Positions 6,577 through 12,211 of a DNA stretch of 12,860 nucleotides are shown piece after piece. Under the pieces are notes generated by a model, which had not been told where the DNA came from, did not search any database, and was given only the letters and a program-made list of their open reading frames with translations. The DNA is taken from the NCBI GenBank assembly GCA_025934335.1, contig JAICYG010000069.1:1-12860 (forward strand). The letters run 5' to 3'. The position numbers were made by a program, and so were the translations under genes. Position 1 is the first letter of the stretch, and each line of letters opens with the position of its first letter. This DNA is from Thermoleophilia bacterium (GTDB lineage: Bacteria > Actinomycetota > Thermoleophilia > Gaiellales > Gaiellaceae).

Positions 6577-7619
6577 GAGGCCGCCTCGAGTCGCGGCTCG
6601 TCGCGACCGTCCCGCCGCTCCTCGTCGCGCTCGCGATCCACCGGTGGTGGGCGATCGAGCTGGTCGCGCTGATGCTCGCCTTCGGGGTCGCCCTCGACCT
6701 CTGCGTCTACGACCGCGTGCTCGAGTACCAGCCGGGCTGGCTCGCGCTGCCGCTCGGCGCGCTCGAGCTCGGCCTCGTCGTGCTCGCGATGCGGATGCCC
6801 GTGACCTGGAGCGCCGTCGGGCTGTTCGCGCTCGGCTGGGCGACTGCGCAGGTCTGCGGGCATGCGCTCTTCCCTCGCCTGCGGCTCGAGTACGCGGAGG
6901 GAGGCGGCGAGCTCGGCCGCGCGGGCGCGCTGCTCGCGGCCTCGGTCGCGGCCGTCGTCTTCGCCGGCGTCGCCGGTGCCGTGGCCGTGATCCCGCCGAC
7001 GCATCACCTGCACGGCGTCGTGCAGGGGCCGCTCGTGATCGACCACGCCCAGACGCTCGTCGGCGGCACCGTCCGCGGCGGGATCATCATCCGTGCAGAC
7101 CACGTGACGCTGAAGGACGTCACGGTGATCGGCGGCGAGAACGGCATCGACGTCGAGAGCGCAGAGCACGTTCGGCTCGACGGCGTGCACGTCACCGGGG
7201 TGACGCTCGACGGCATCCACGTGCGCCGCGGCTCCGTGATGGTGAAGGACTGCAGCGTGTCGTCGCCACGTGGGCCGTGGGTGCAGGGCATCGACATCTC
7301 GTTCGCGATGGACAAGGAGATGTCGATGGTCGAGGGTTGCCGCATCGACGGCGTGCGTGAGGGCATCGTCACGCACTGGACGATGGCCGAGCTCTCCCAC
7401 AACCACGTCAGCGGCACCACGCTGCGCGGGATCGACATGGGCGAGATGTCGATGGGCACCATCTCGCACAACACCGTCGTCGGCTCGAAGGGCGTCGGCA
7501 TCCTGTGCCTCGACCACTCGGAGTGCGAGATCGAGCGCAACACGATCACCGACGCGACGCTGCCGATCCAGGAGCAGTTCTTCGCGCACGCGAAGCTCCA
7601 CCACAACACGATCGACTGA
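6561..7619 (+). CDS. Membrane protein with C-terminal right-handed parallel beta-helix domain
   Basis: This is a 352-residue protein in two parts. Residues 1-145 are hydrophobic, with about five likely membrane segments (near 13-28, 31-50, 60-78, 82-100 and 121-144). From residue 150 onward short repeated strands of the PbH1/NosD-like type appear: GGTVRGGIIIRADHVTLKD, VTVIGGENGIDVES, VRLDGVHVTG, LDGIHVRRGSVMVKDC, GCRIDGVREGIVTH, LSHNHVSGTTLRGIDMG, ISHNTVVGSKGVGILC and CEIERNTITD. Such beta-helices are typical of carbohydrate-binding, lyase or epimerase proteins. No catalytic residues can be assigned here. An odd number of segments would put the helix outside the cytoplasm if the N-terminus is inside. 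The helix part is rich in Met and His around residues 250-300. The ATG at 6561 overlaps the previous gene by 16 nt. The C-terminus stops abruptly at KLHHNTID without an obvious capping segment. I recognise the fold, not the function. Confidence 0.8.
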   Translation: MSYTLRGRLESRLVATVPPLLVALAIHRWWAIELVALMLAFGVALDLCVYDRVLEYQPGWLALPLGALELGLVVLAMRMPVTWSAVGLFALGWATAQVCGHALFPRLRLEYAEGGGELGRAGALLAASVAAVVFAGVAGAVAVIPPTHHLHGVVQGPLVIDHAQTLVGGTVRGGIIIRADHVTLKDVTVIGGENGIDVESAEHVRLDGVHVTGVTLDGIHVRRGSVMVKDCSVSSPRGPWVQGIDISFAMDKEMSMVEGCRIDGVREGIVTHWTMAELSHNHVSGTTLRGIDMGEMSMGTISHNTVVGSKGVGILCLDHSECEIERNTITDATLPIQEQFFAHAKLHHNTID

Positions 7620-7622
7620 TTG

Positions 7623-8852
7623 ATGCCCTCGAACTTCCAGCTCGTCGCCCGCACGGGCCACCCGAGCTTCCTCGACCTGCCGTGGGAGACGCCTCTCGCC
7701 GAGTGGGATTCGCCGCGCCTCGTGAGCCTGATCCGCGGCATCAGCCGCCACGTGGTGCGCTTCGTCGAGTACGACGGCGCGCTCTACGCGCTCAAGGAGC
7801 TGCCGGAGCGGCCCGCGCGGCGCGAATGGACGCTACTCCGCCGGCTCGAGGGCCAGGGGCTGCCGGTGGTGGAGGCGGTCGGGATCGTCACGGGCCGCGA
7901 CGGAGACATGGACGCGGTGCTGATCACGCGGCACCTCGAGTACTCGCTCCCCTACCGCACGCTCTTCTCGCGGGCAGCCGCAATCGTTGACCTGCGCACG
8001 CACCTCCTGAACGGGCTCGCCGAGCTGCTCGCGCGCCTGCACATTCGCGGCTTCTTCTGGGGCGACTGCTCGCTGTCGAACGCGCTCTTCCGCCGCGACG
8101 CGGGCGCGCTCTCGGCGTACCTCGTGGACGCGGAGACCGGCGAGCTGCACGGGCAGCTGTCGGACGGCCAGCGCGAGTACGACCTCGACATCGCGCATAC
8201 GAACATCGTCGGCGAGCTGCTCGACGTCGACGCCGAGGTCGGCCTGCCCGACCGGCTCGACCCGGACGAGACGGGCGCCGAGATCGTGGCCCGCTACAAC
8301 GCGCTCTGGCGAGAGCTGACGCGCGAGGAGACGTTCGGCCCCGACGAGCGGTACAGGCTCGACGAGCGCCTGCACCGGTTGAACGAGCTCGGGTACGACG
8401 TCGAGGAGATCCAGCTCGACGCCACCCCGACGGGCTACCGCCTGCACCTCGACCCGCTCGTCGTCGAGCCCGGCCACCACCGCCATCGCCTGCTCCGGCT
8501 GACGGGACTCGATGCGCAGGAGAACCAGGCGCGGCGCATGCTGAACGACATCGCGCGCTACCGCGAGGCGCTCGAGCGGCGTGAGGGCCGCGCGCTCCCG
8601 GAGTCGGTGGTCGCGTCGAAGTGGCGCCAGGAGGTGTTCGAGCCGACGATCAACGCCGTGCCGGAGAAGCTGTGGGCGGCGCTCCCCGCGGCCGAGGTCT
8701 TCCACCAGGTGCTCGAGCACCGCTGGTTCCTCTCGGAGCGGGCGGGCAAGGACGTCGGCATCGACGAGGCCGTCAGGTCGTACGTGAAAAGCGAGCTGCC
8801 GCGCCGGCCCCCGGAGCGCATCGTGCTGGAGCTGCCGGCGGACCACAGCTAA
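7623..8852 (+). CDS. DUF4032 / lipopolysaccharide-kinase (Kdo/WaaP)-like family protein
   Basis: This 409-residue soluble protein has a kinase-like N-terminal half and a helical C-terminal half, the layout of actinobacterial DUF4032 proteins annotated as lipopolysaccharide kinase family. Kinase landmarks are visible: YALKEL with candidate ATP lysine K58; REW with E68 as possible salt-bridge partner; the catalytic-loop-like FFWGDCSLSNALF, with D148 and N153 in HxDxxxxN-like spacing; and AYLVDAETGE, with D169 in the metal-binding DFG position. Residues about 185-409 are charged and helical with no membrane segment. An ATG at 7623 and a TTG at 7620 are adjacent in frame; I chose the ATG. The gene starts 3 nt after the beta-helix gene, so co-expression is likely. 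The residues suggest an active phosphotransferase, but the substrate is unknown. Confidence 0.8.
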   Translation: MPSNFQLVARTGHPSFLDLPWETPLAEWDSPRLVSLIRGISRHVVRFVEYDGALYALKELPERPARREWTLLRRLEGQGLPVVEAVGIVTGRDGDMDAVLITRHLEYSLPYRTLFSRAAAIVDLRTHLLNGLAELLARLHIRGFFWGDCSLSNALFRRDAGALSAYLVDAETGELHGQLSDGQREYDLDIAHTNIVGELLDVDAEVGLPDRLDPDETGAEIVARYNALWRELTREETFGPDERYRLDERLHRLNELGYDVEEIQLDATPTGYRLHLDPLVVEPGHHRHRLLRLTGLDAQENQARRMLNDIARYREALERREGRALPESVVASKWRQEVFEPTINAVPEKLWAALPAAEVFHQVLEHRWFLSERAGKDVGIDEAVRSYVKSELPRRPPERIVLELPADHS

Positions 8853-8901
8853 GGTCCCGCCGGTCGACGTCTACCGGACACCCGACGAGCGCTTTGCGGC
8901 T

Positions 8902-9732
8902 TTGCCCGACTGGTCCTTCGAGCCGCAGTACCTGCAGCTCGGCTCGCTCCGGATGCACTACGTCGACGAGGGCGCCGGCCCGCCGGTGCTGCTCCTGCAC
9001 GGCGAGCCCACCTGGTCGTTCCTCTACCGCAAGGTGATCGCCGAGCTCGCCGGCAGCGCGCGCTGCATCGCACCGGACTACTTCGGCTTCGGCCGCTCCG
9101 ACAAGCCCGTCGACCCGGAGTGGTACTCGTACGACGCGCATTTCCTGGCGATCGAGCGATTCGTTCGCGAGCTCGGCCTGCGTGACCTGACGGTGGTCGT
9201 GCAGGACTGGGGCGGCCCGATCGGCTTCCGGCTCTGCGTCGAGCAGCCGCAGCGGGTCGCGCGCCTCGTCGTCCTCAACACGGGTATCGGAGCCCGTGCT
9301 CCGAACGACGAATGGCTGCGCTTCCAGGCGTACATGCAGCGCGTCGGCACGGACATCGAGGCGGGCCGGCTCGTGCGGCAGACGCTCGTGCAGCCGGCCG
9401 GCGACGAGGTGATCGCAGGGTACGACGCCCCGTTCCCCGAGCCGCGCTCGCGCATCGGCATCGTCCGGTTCCCGGAGCTCGTCGCGACGTCGTCCGATCA
9501 CCCGTCCGCCGCCGCGATGCTCGACGTGCGCGAGCGCCTGCGGCAGTTCGAGCAGCCGGCGCTCGTGCTCTTCGGCGCCGACGACCCGATCTTCCCGCGG
9601 CCGGCCGCCGAGGCGATGGCCGAGCTGCTCCCGAACGCGGAGCTCGACCCGCCGCTCGAGGGTGCGGGCCACTTCCTGCAGGAGGACCGCGGCGCCGCGA
9701 TCGGCCGCCGCATCGCAACCTTCGTCAGATGA
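8902..9732 (+). CDS. Haloalkane dehalogenase-like alpha/beta hydrolase (start uncertain)
   Basis: This is an alpha/beta-hydrolase that closely matches haloalkane dehalogenases, which hydrolyse carbon-halogen bonds through an aspartyl ester. Numbered from the TTG at 8902 (276 residues), it shows the oxyanion/halide-site motif LLLHGEPTWSFLYRK (31-44), the nucleophile elbow VVQDWGGPIGF (99-109) with D102 and halide-side W103, an acid in LFGADDPIF (223-231, D227 or D228), and the catalytic His in EGAGHFLQE (253-261, H257). HGEPTWS and QDWGG resemble the DhlA-like (HLD-I) subfamily. The frame is open upstream to a stop at 8785, and the codons at 8863-8901 read VDVYRTPDERFAA, which looks like the usual N-terminus. 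No ATG, GTG or TTG precedes 8902, so the real start is unclear. The gene follows the DUF4032 gene and overlaps the minus-strand LuxR-type gene by 8 nt at its end. Biological substrate unproven; many relatives act on other esters. Confidence 0.85.
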   Translation: MPDWSFEPQYLQLGSLRMHYVDEGAGPPVLLLHGEPTWSFLYRKVIAELAGSARCIAPDYFGFGRSDKPVDPEWYSYDAHFLAIERFVRELGLRDLTVVVQDWGGPIGFRLCVEQPQRVARLVVLNTGIGARAPNDEWLRFQAYMQRVGTDIEAGRLVRQTLVQPAGDEVIAGYDAPFPEPRSRIGIVRFPELVATSSDHPSAAAMLDVRERLRQFEQPALVLFGADDPIFPRPAAEAMAELLPNAELDPPLEGAGHFLQEDRGAAIGRRIATFVR

Positions 9733-10741
9733 GCCCGACGCGGGTGGCGTGCGTGGCTGCGGCGACGCGCGTCGAGAGCGCGAGCTTGCGCAGGATGTTG
9801 GCGACGTGGCGATGCACGGTGTGCTCGCTGAGCACGAGTGTCGAGGCGATCTCGCGGTTCGACATCCCGGTCGCAACGAGGCGGAGCACCTCCGTCTCGC
9901 GCGACGTGAGCGGCGATCGCGCGTCGACCTCGGCGGGCACGTCGCCGTGGAGGAAGCCCGTGAGAGCGCGAAACACCTCGCGGCGGTCGCCCTCCCACGG
10001 CACGTGCGCGTCGCCCGCGAGCGGCACGAAGCGCGCGTTCGGGAGCAGCGACGCGAGCTCGCGCCCGCGGGCGATCGGCACCGTCCGGTCGCCGCGGCGG
10101 TGCAGGACGAGCGCCGGCACGGTGACGTGCGGCACGACCGGGCGCAGGTCGGCGCCCAGATCGAGCTCCAGGAAGATCGAGGCCGCTTCCGCGCTTGCCG
10201 CTTTCCGCTGCATGCGGGTGTAGCGCTGCAGGCGGTCGCCTCCCGCATTCGGGTCGAACAGGCTGGCGAACATCTGAGCCGCGAGGCCCCAGTTGATCCG
10301 CGTGAACTGCACGAGCGACGTGCGCATCGCCGGCGGGATGTCGTGTCGCGTCGCGTAGCCGCCGAAGTACACGATCCGCTCGACCCGGAGCGGGTCGCGC
10401 ACGGCGAGCTGCGACGCAGCGAGGCAGCAGCAGGACGACGCGAACACGGCGGCGCGGCCGCCGACGGCGTCGATCACCGCTTCGAGCTGCCGACTCTCGC
10501 TCTCGATCGTCGGTCGCGGCTCGAGGCTGCGATCGGAGAGCCCGCAGCCGATGCGGTCGAACCGGACGACGCGATGCGTGCGGCCGAGCTCGACGTAGAA
10601 CGGCTGCTGCTCCGGGTCGTCCCACTCCTCCTCGAGGTGCGACACCCAGCGCGGGCCGATGACGAGCGGCGGGCCGTCGCCGTAGACCGAGTAGGCGAGG
10701 CGCTTGCCCTCGAAGTCGAGGTAGCGGATCTCCTGCTGCAT
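9725..10741 (-). CDS. Alpha/beta hydrolase fused to LuxR-type HTH DNA-binding domain
   Basis: This 338-residue protein has a sensor-like alpha/beta-hydrolase domain (about residues 1-268) and a C-terminal GerE/LuxR helix-turn-helix (about 278-335: LTSRETEVLRLVATGMSNREIASTLVLSEHTVHRHVANIL). It is probably a transcription regulator that binds or turns over a small ligand. The hydrolase core keeps a plausible triad: S103 in the elbow FASSCCCLAAS (100-110), D218 in HRRGDRTVP, and H246 in AGDAHVPWEG. The elbow departs from GxSxG: both glycines are replaced (A-S-S-C-C) and three Cys follow in a row. The ATG at 10741 is favoured by the MQQEIRYLDFEGKRLAYSVYG opening, seen in hydrolase-HTH and hydrolase-cyclase proteins. 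Its 3' end overlaps the convergent dehalogenase gene by 8 nt. A perfect palindrome lies 25-49 bp upstream of the start and could be its operator. Fold and HTH are secure; target genes unknown. Confidence 0.9.
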   Translation of the reverse strand: MQQEIRYLDFEGKRLAYSVYGDGPPLVIGPRWVSHLEEEWDDPEQQPFYVELGRTHRVVRFDRIGCGLSDRSLEPRPTIESESRQLEAVIDAVGGRAAVFASSCCCLAASQLAVRDPLRVERIVYFGGYATRHDIPPAMRTSLVQFTRINWGLAAQMFASLFDPNAGGDRLQRYTRMQRKAASAEAASIFLELDLGADLRPVVPHVTVPALVLHRRGDRTVPIARGRELASLLPNARFVPLAGDAHVPWEGDRREVFRALTGFLHGDVPAEVDARSPLTSRETEVLRLVATGMSNREIASTLVLSEHTVHRHVANILRKLALSTRVAAATHATRVGLI

Positions 10742-10749
10742 GGCCTTCT

Positions 10750-10755
10750 ACGTTA
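10750..10755 (-). promoter_or_regulatory. Candidate -10 box for the LuxR-fusion gene
   Basis: Read on the minus strand, TAACGT fits the actinobacterial TANNNT -10 pattern and ends 8 nt before the ATG at 10741. This would leave almost no 5' leader. A TTGCAA sequence inside the upstream palindrome is a possible -35, but the 19-bp spacing is long. An alternative -10, TACTAA, sits 16 bp from it. Predicted by eye only. Confidence 0.4.
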
Positions 10756-10765
10756 GTAGCCACAA

Positions 10766-10790
10766 CGGGCCATCTTGCAAAGATGGCCCG
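10766..10790. promoter_or_regulatory. Perfect 11-bp inverted repeat, candidate operator
   Basis: The arms CGGGCCATCTT and AAGATGGCCCG match perfectly around a 3-bp GCA centre. The element lies in the 93-bp gap between the minus-strand LuxR-fusion gene (start 10741) and the plus-strand small gene (start 10835). It overlaps the expected -35 region of the former. Position and symmetry suggest a dimeric regulator binding site, most simply for autoregulation. It lies upstream of both genes and has no T-run, so a terminator is less likely. Confidence 0.55.
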
Positions 10791-10834
10791 AGAGGATGAC
10801 GCGCCGGGCCACCGGCCGCAGGCAGTCTGGAGCG

Positions 10835-11092
10835 ATGCATGCGGAATGGGTCGACGGTCTCGTTCTCCGGCCTCTGATGGACGCCGGGTACACCGGCTGG
10901 CGCGACGGGCACCGCGTGGGGATCGTGCGCTACGTGGACGGCGAGCTGCGCGTCGAGGCGGGCGACCTGCGCACGCGGACCGCGCTCGTCGAGCGGATGA
11001 CAGCCGACCTGCGCGCGGCCGGGCTCATGCGCGAGCGGGAGACGTTCCCGCCCGCGCAGCCGCTCGATCAGGACGCCCAGTCCGCCGCCTGA
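10835..11092 (+). CDS. Small hypothetical protein, 85 residues
   Basis: This is a short soluble protein that I do not recognise. It begins MHAEWVDGLVLRPLMDAGYTGWRDGHRVGIVRYVDGELRVE and continues with a charged, probably helical part (VERMTADLRAAGLMRERETFPP). It has no signal peptide, membrane segment or Cys pair. The alternating strand-then-helix composition suggests a small alpha/beta domain. The ATG at 10835 was chosen over in-frame TTG 10775 and ATG 10796 because those lie in the palindrome/promoter region and would add a basic, low-complexity stretch. A CAGTCT sequence (10823-10828) ends 6 nt before the ATG, a near-match to a TANNNT -10 box and compatible with a leaderless message. The stop is 6 nt from the convergent SnoaL-like gene. 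Codon use fits a real gene. Confidence 0.6.
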   Translation: MHAEWVDGLVLRPLMDAGYTGWRDGHRVGIVRYVDGELRVEAGDLRTRTALVERMTADLRAAGLMRERETFPPAQPLDQDAQSAA

Positions 11093-11098
11093 CACGGC

Positions 11099-11470
11099 TC
11101 AGTCCGGGATCGAGCCGTTGAACGTGTGCCACCGCCAGCCGGCGTAGGTGTGCAGCAGCACGGCCGTGACGCGGTACGGGCTCCGCTCGCCGCCGATGAG
11201 AATGGCGCCGCGGGCGTTCACCCAGGCGACCTCGGAGCGCTCGTGGATCTGCAGCTCGTCCCACTCGAAGCCGAGCTCCACCTCGTCGCCGGCGAGCGTC
11301 TCGCCGAGGCGACGCACGGCGTCGGGCCCTTCCGCCTGCTCCCACAGGTCGGAGCCCCACATCGTGATCGACGGATCGTCGACGAGCCAGAGCGCTGCGA
11401 ACGCCGCGGCGTCGTGCTCCTCGCAGAACGACCGGAAGAGCGCGTGGAACGCGTCGGCGACGGTGGCCAT
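11099..11470 (-). CDS. SnoaL/NTF2-like domain protein (SgcJ/EcaC-like), 123 residues
   Basis: This is a small single-domain cone-shaped alpha+beta protein of the NTF2-like superfamily. The N-terminal helices (MATVADAFHALFRSFCEEHDAAAFAALW) are followed by DDPSITMWGSDLWEQAEGPDAVRRLGETL, the usual ligand-pocket segment with its D/W-rich turn. Long strands follow (VELGFEWDELQIHERSEVAWVNARGAILI and YRVTAVLLHTYAGWRWHTFNGSIPD). The WRWHTFNGS ending resembles many SgcJ/EcaC or DUF4440-like proteins described as ketosteroid-isomerase-related. The reaction, if any, cannot be told from sequence. The ATG at 11470 lies 23 bp from the divergent VOC gene, and a TAAGCT -10-like box ends 7 nt before it. Confidence 0.8.
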   Translation of the reverse strand: MATVADAFHALFRSFCEEHDAAAFAALWLVDDPSITMWGSDLWEQAEGPDAVRRLGETLAGDEVELGFEWDELQIHERSEVAWVNARGAILIGGERSPYRVTAVLLHTYAGWRWHTFNGSIPD

Positions 11471-11477
11471 CGACGCG

Positions 11478-11487
11478 AGCTTAGAGT
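11478..11487. promoter_or_regulatory. Overlapping divergent -10 boxes in a 23-bp intergenic region
   Basis: On the plus strand TAGAGT (11482-11487) ends 6 nt before the GTG at 11494. On the minus strand TAAGCT (11483 down to 11478) ends 7 nt before the ATG at 11470. Both fit TANNNT, and they share 2 bp at 11482-11483. The spacings put both transcription starts at or next to the start codons, so both messages would be leaderless. No clear -35 element is visible for either. Confidence 0.5.
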
Positions 11488-11493
11488 GTCGCT

Positions 11494-11913
11494 GTGGAGC
11501 AGCGGCTGAGCCTCGTCACGCTCGGCGTGCGCGACCTGCAACGGGCGCGCGCGTTCTACGAGGCGGTCGGGTGGCGGACGCGCGCGGAGCCGGCCGACGA
11601 CGTCGTCTTCTTCCAGGCAGGCGGCATGATCGTCGCCCTCTGGTCGAGGAAGTCCCTTGCCGAGGACTCGGGCGTGGAGGACGCGGGCGGCTGGGGCGGC
11701 GTCACGCTCGCCTACAACACCCGTTCGCCCCAGGAGGTCGATGCGACGGTCGAAGAGGCGCGTCGTGCCGGTGCACGGATCGCCCGCGAGCCGGCCGCGA
11801 CCTTCTGGGGCGGCTACTCGGGCGTCTTCGTCGACCCGGACGGGCATCCGTGGGAAGTCGCGCACAACCCGCACTGGACCGTCCGTGAAGACGGGACCGT
11901 CTCGCTCGGCTGA
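11494..11913 (+). CDS. VOC (glyoxalase/bleomycin-resistance) family protein
   Basis: This 139-residue protein has the vicinal-oxygen-chelate fold of paired beta-alpha-beta-beta-beta units. The first half has SLVTLGVRDLQRARAFYEAVGWRT followed by VVFFQAGGMIVALWSRKSL; the second has GVTLAYNTRSPQEVDATVEEARRAGARI and the family hallmark GVFVDPDGHPWEVAHNP. The usual first metal-binding His after the first strand is absent (VTLGVRD), as in several non-metal VOC subgroups, so a glyoxalase I or dioxygenase activity should not be assumed. The GTG start is supported by immediate fold onset and a TAGAGT -10 box 6 nt before it. The gene is divergent from the SnoaL-like gene and precedes a small unknown gene by 12 nt. 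Confidence 0.88.
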   Translation: MEQRLSLVTLGVRDLQRARAFYEAVGWRTRAEPADDVVFFQAGGMIVALWSRKSLAEDSGVEDAGGWGGVTLAYNTRSPQEVDATVEEARRAGARIAREPAATFWGGYSGVFVDPDGHPWEVAHNPHWTVREDGTVSLG

Positions 11914-11919
11914 GATACT
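11914..11919 (+). promoter_or_regulatory. Candidate -10 box for the 71-residue gene
   Basis: GATACT ends exactly 6 nt before the GTG at 11926, in the 12-nt gap after the VOC stop codon. It deviates from TANNNT at the first base. If used, it would give a leaderless message independent of the VOC gene. No Shine-Dalgarno sequence is visible before this GTG, which favours leaderless or coupled translation. Confidence 0.3.
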
Positions 11920-11925
11920 CGGCAC

Positions 11926-12141
11926 GTGGCGCACTCGCTGGGACTGAAGATCGATCACGAGCTGCCCGTCGGGAACGTCGACGTCAAGGTGATCGTCGAT
12001 CAGGACGGCGAGCGGCTCGGGCAGCTGAAGGTGAGCCGCGGCTCGATCGACTGGAAGCCCGGCAAGGCGAAGCGGACCTGGCAGCTCGAGTGGGAGCGGT
12101 TCGACCAGCTGATGCGCGAGTTCGGCCACCCGCCGCGGTAG
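11926..12141 (+). CDS. Small hypothetical protein, 71 residues (amphi-Trp-like)
   Basis: This is a small soluble protein with alternating strands and a short C-terminal helix. A first strand pair (LKIDHELPVGNVDVKVIVDQDGERLGQLKVS) is followed by the compact motif RGSIDWKPGKAKRTWQLEWERFDQLMREFG. The SIDW...W.LEWERFDQLM pattern resembles small actinobacterial proteins of unknown role and, loosely, the amphi-Trp domain. No enzyme motif, signal peptide or membrane segment is present. The GTG start follows the VOC stop by 12 nt, so the two may also be co-transcribed. I cannot assign a function; that it is a real gene is likely from codon use and its tight placement. Confidence 0.65.
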   Translation: MAHSLGLKIDHELPVGNVDVKVIVDQDGERLGQLKVSRGSIDWKPGKAKRTWQLEWERFDQLMREFGHPPR

Positions 12142-12162
12142 GCGCGGACGAACCGTCGAAGA

Positions 12163-12187
12163 TGTCTGACACCGGTGGTGTCAGACA
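12163..12187. repeat. Extragenic palindrome, 11-bp arms, between convergent genes
   Basis: The arms TGTCTGACACC and GGTGTCAGACA pair perfectly around a GGT centre. A further palindrome GGTGTC-A-GACACC (12177-12189) is nested at the right, and GACACCGGT occurs twice (12168-12176 and 12184-12192). The element fills most of the 70-bp gap between convergent genes ending at 12141 and 12212. It may form a strong hairpin and act as a shared terminator, although no T-run follows on either side. It may instead be one copy of a dispersed REP-like family. Confidence 0.6.
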
Positions 12188-12211
12188 CCGGTTCCGCCGC
12201 GCTGATCGCGC

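Noticed and set aside
6249..7751. A 500-codon minus-strand open frame over the beta-helix gene
   Set aside because: It shows compositional antisense bias (Arg, Asp, His, Val) and no motifs; the opposite strand encodes membrane segments and clear beta-helix repeats.
10748..10759. Short inverted repeat CTAC-GTTA-GTAG next to the large palindrome
   Set aside because: Four-base arms are expected by chance and it overlaps the candidate -10 box; not strong enough to list as a separate site.
9498..10763. Long frames on both strands overlapping the LuxR-fusion gene (9498-10763 minus, 9662-10756 plus)
   Set aside because: Only the minus-strand frame 9725-10741 gives an alpha/beta-hydrolase fold and a full LuxR helix-turn-helix; the others are low-complexity shadows.
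10775..10834. Upstream TTG (10775) or ATG (10796) start for the 85-residue small gene
   Set aside because: These starts fall within or next to the palindrome and promoter region and add a basic stretch unlike the rest of the protein; ATG 10835 is better placed.
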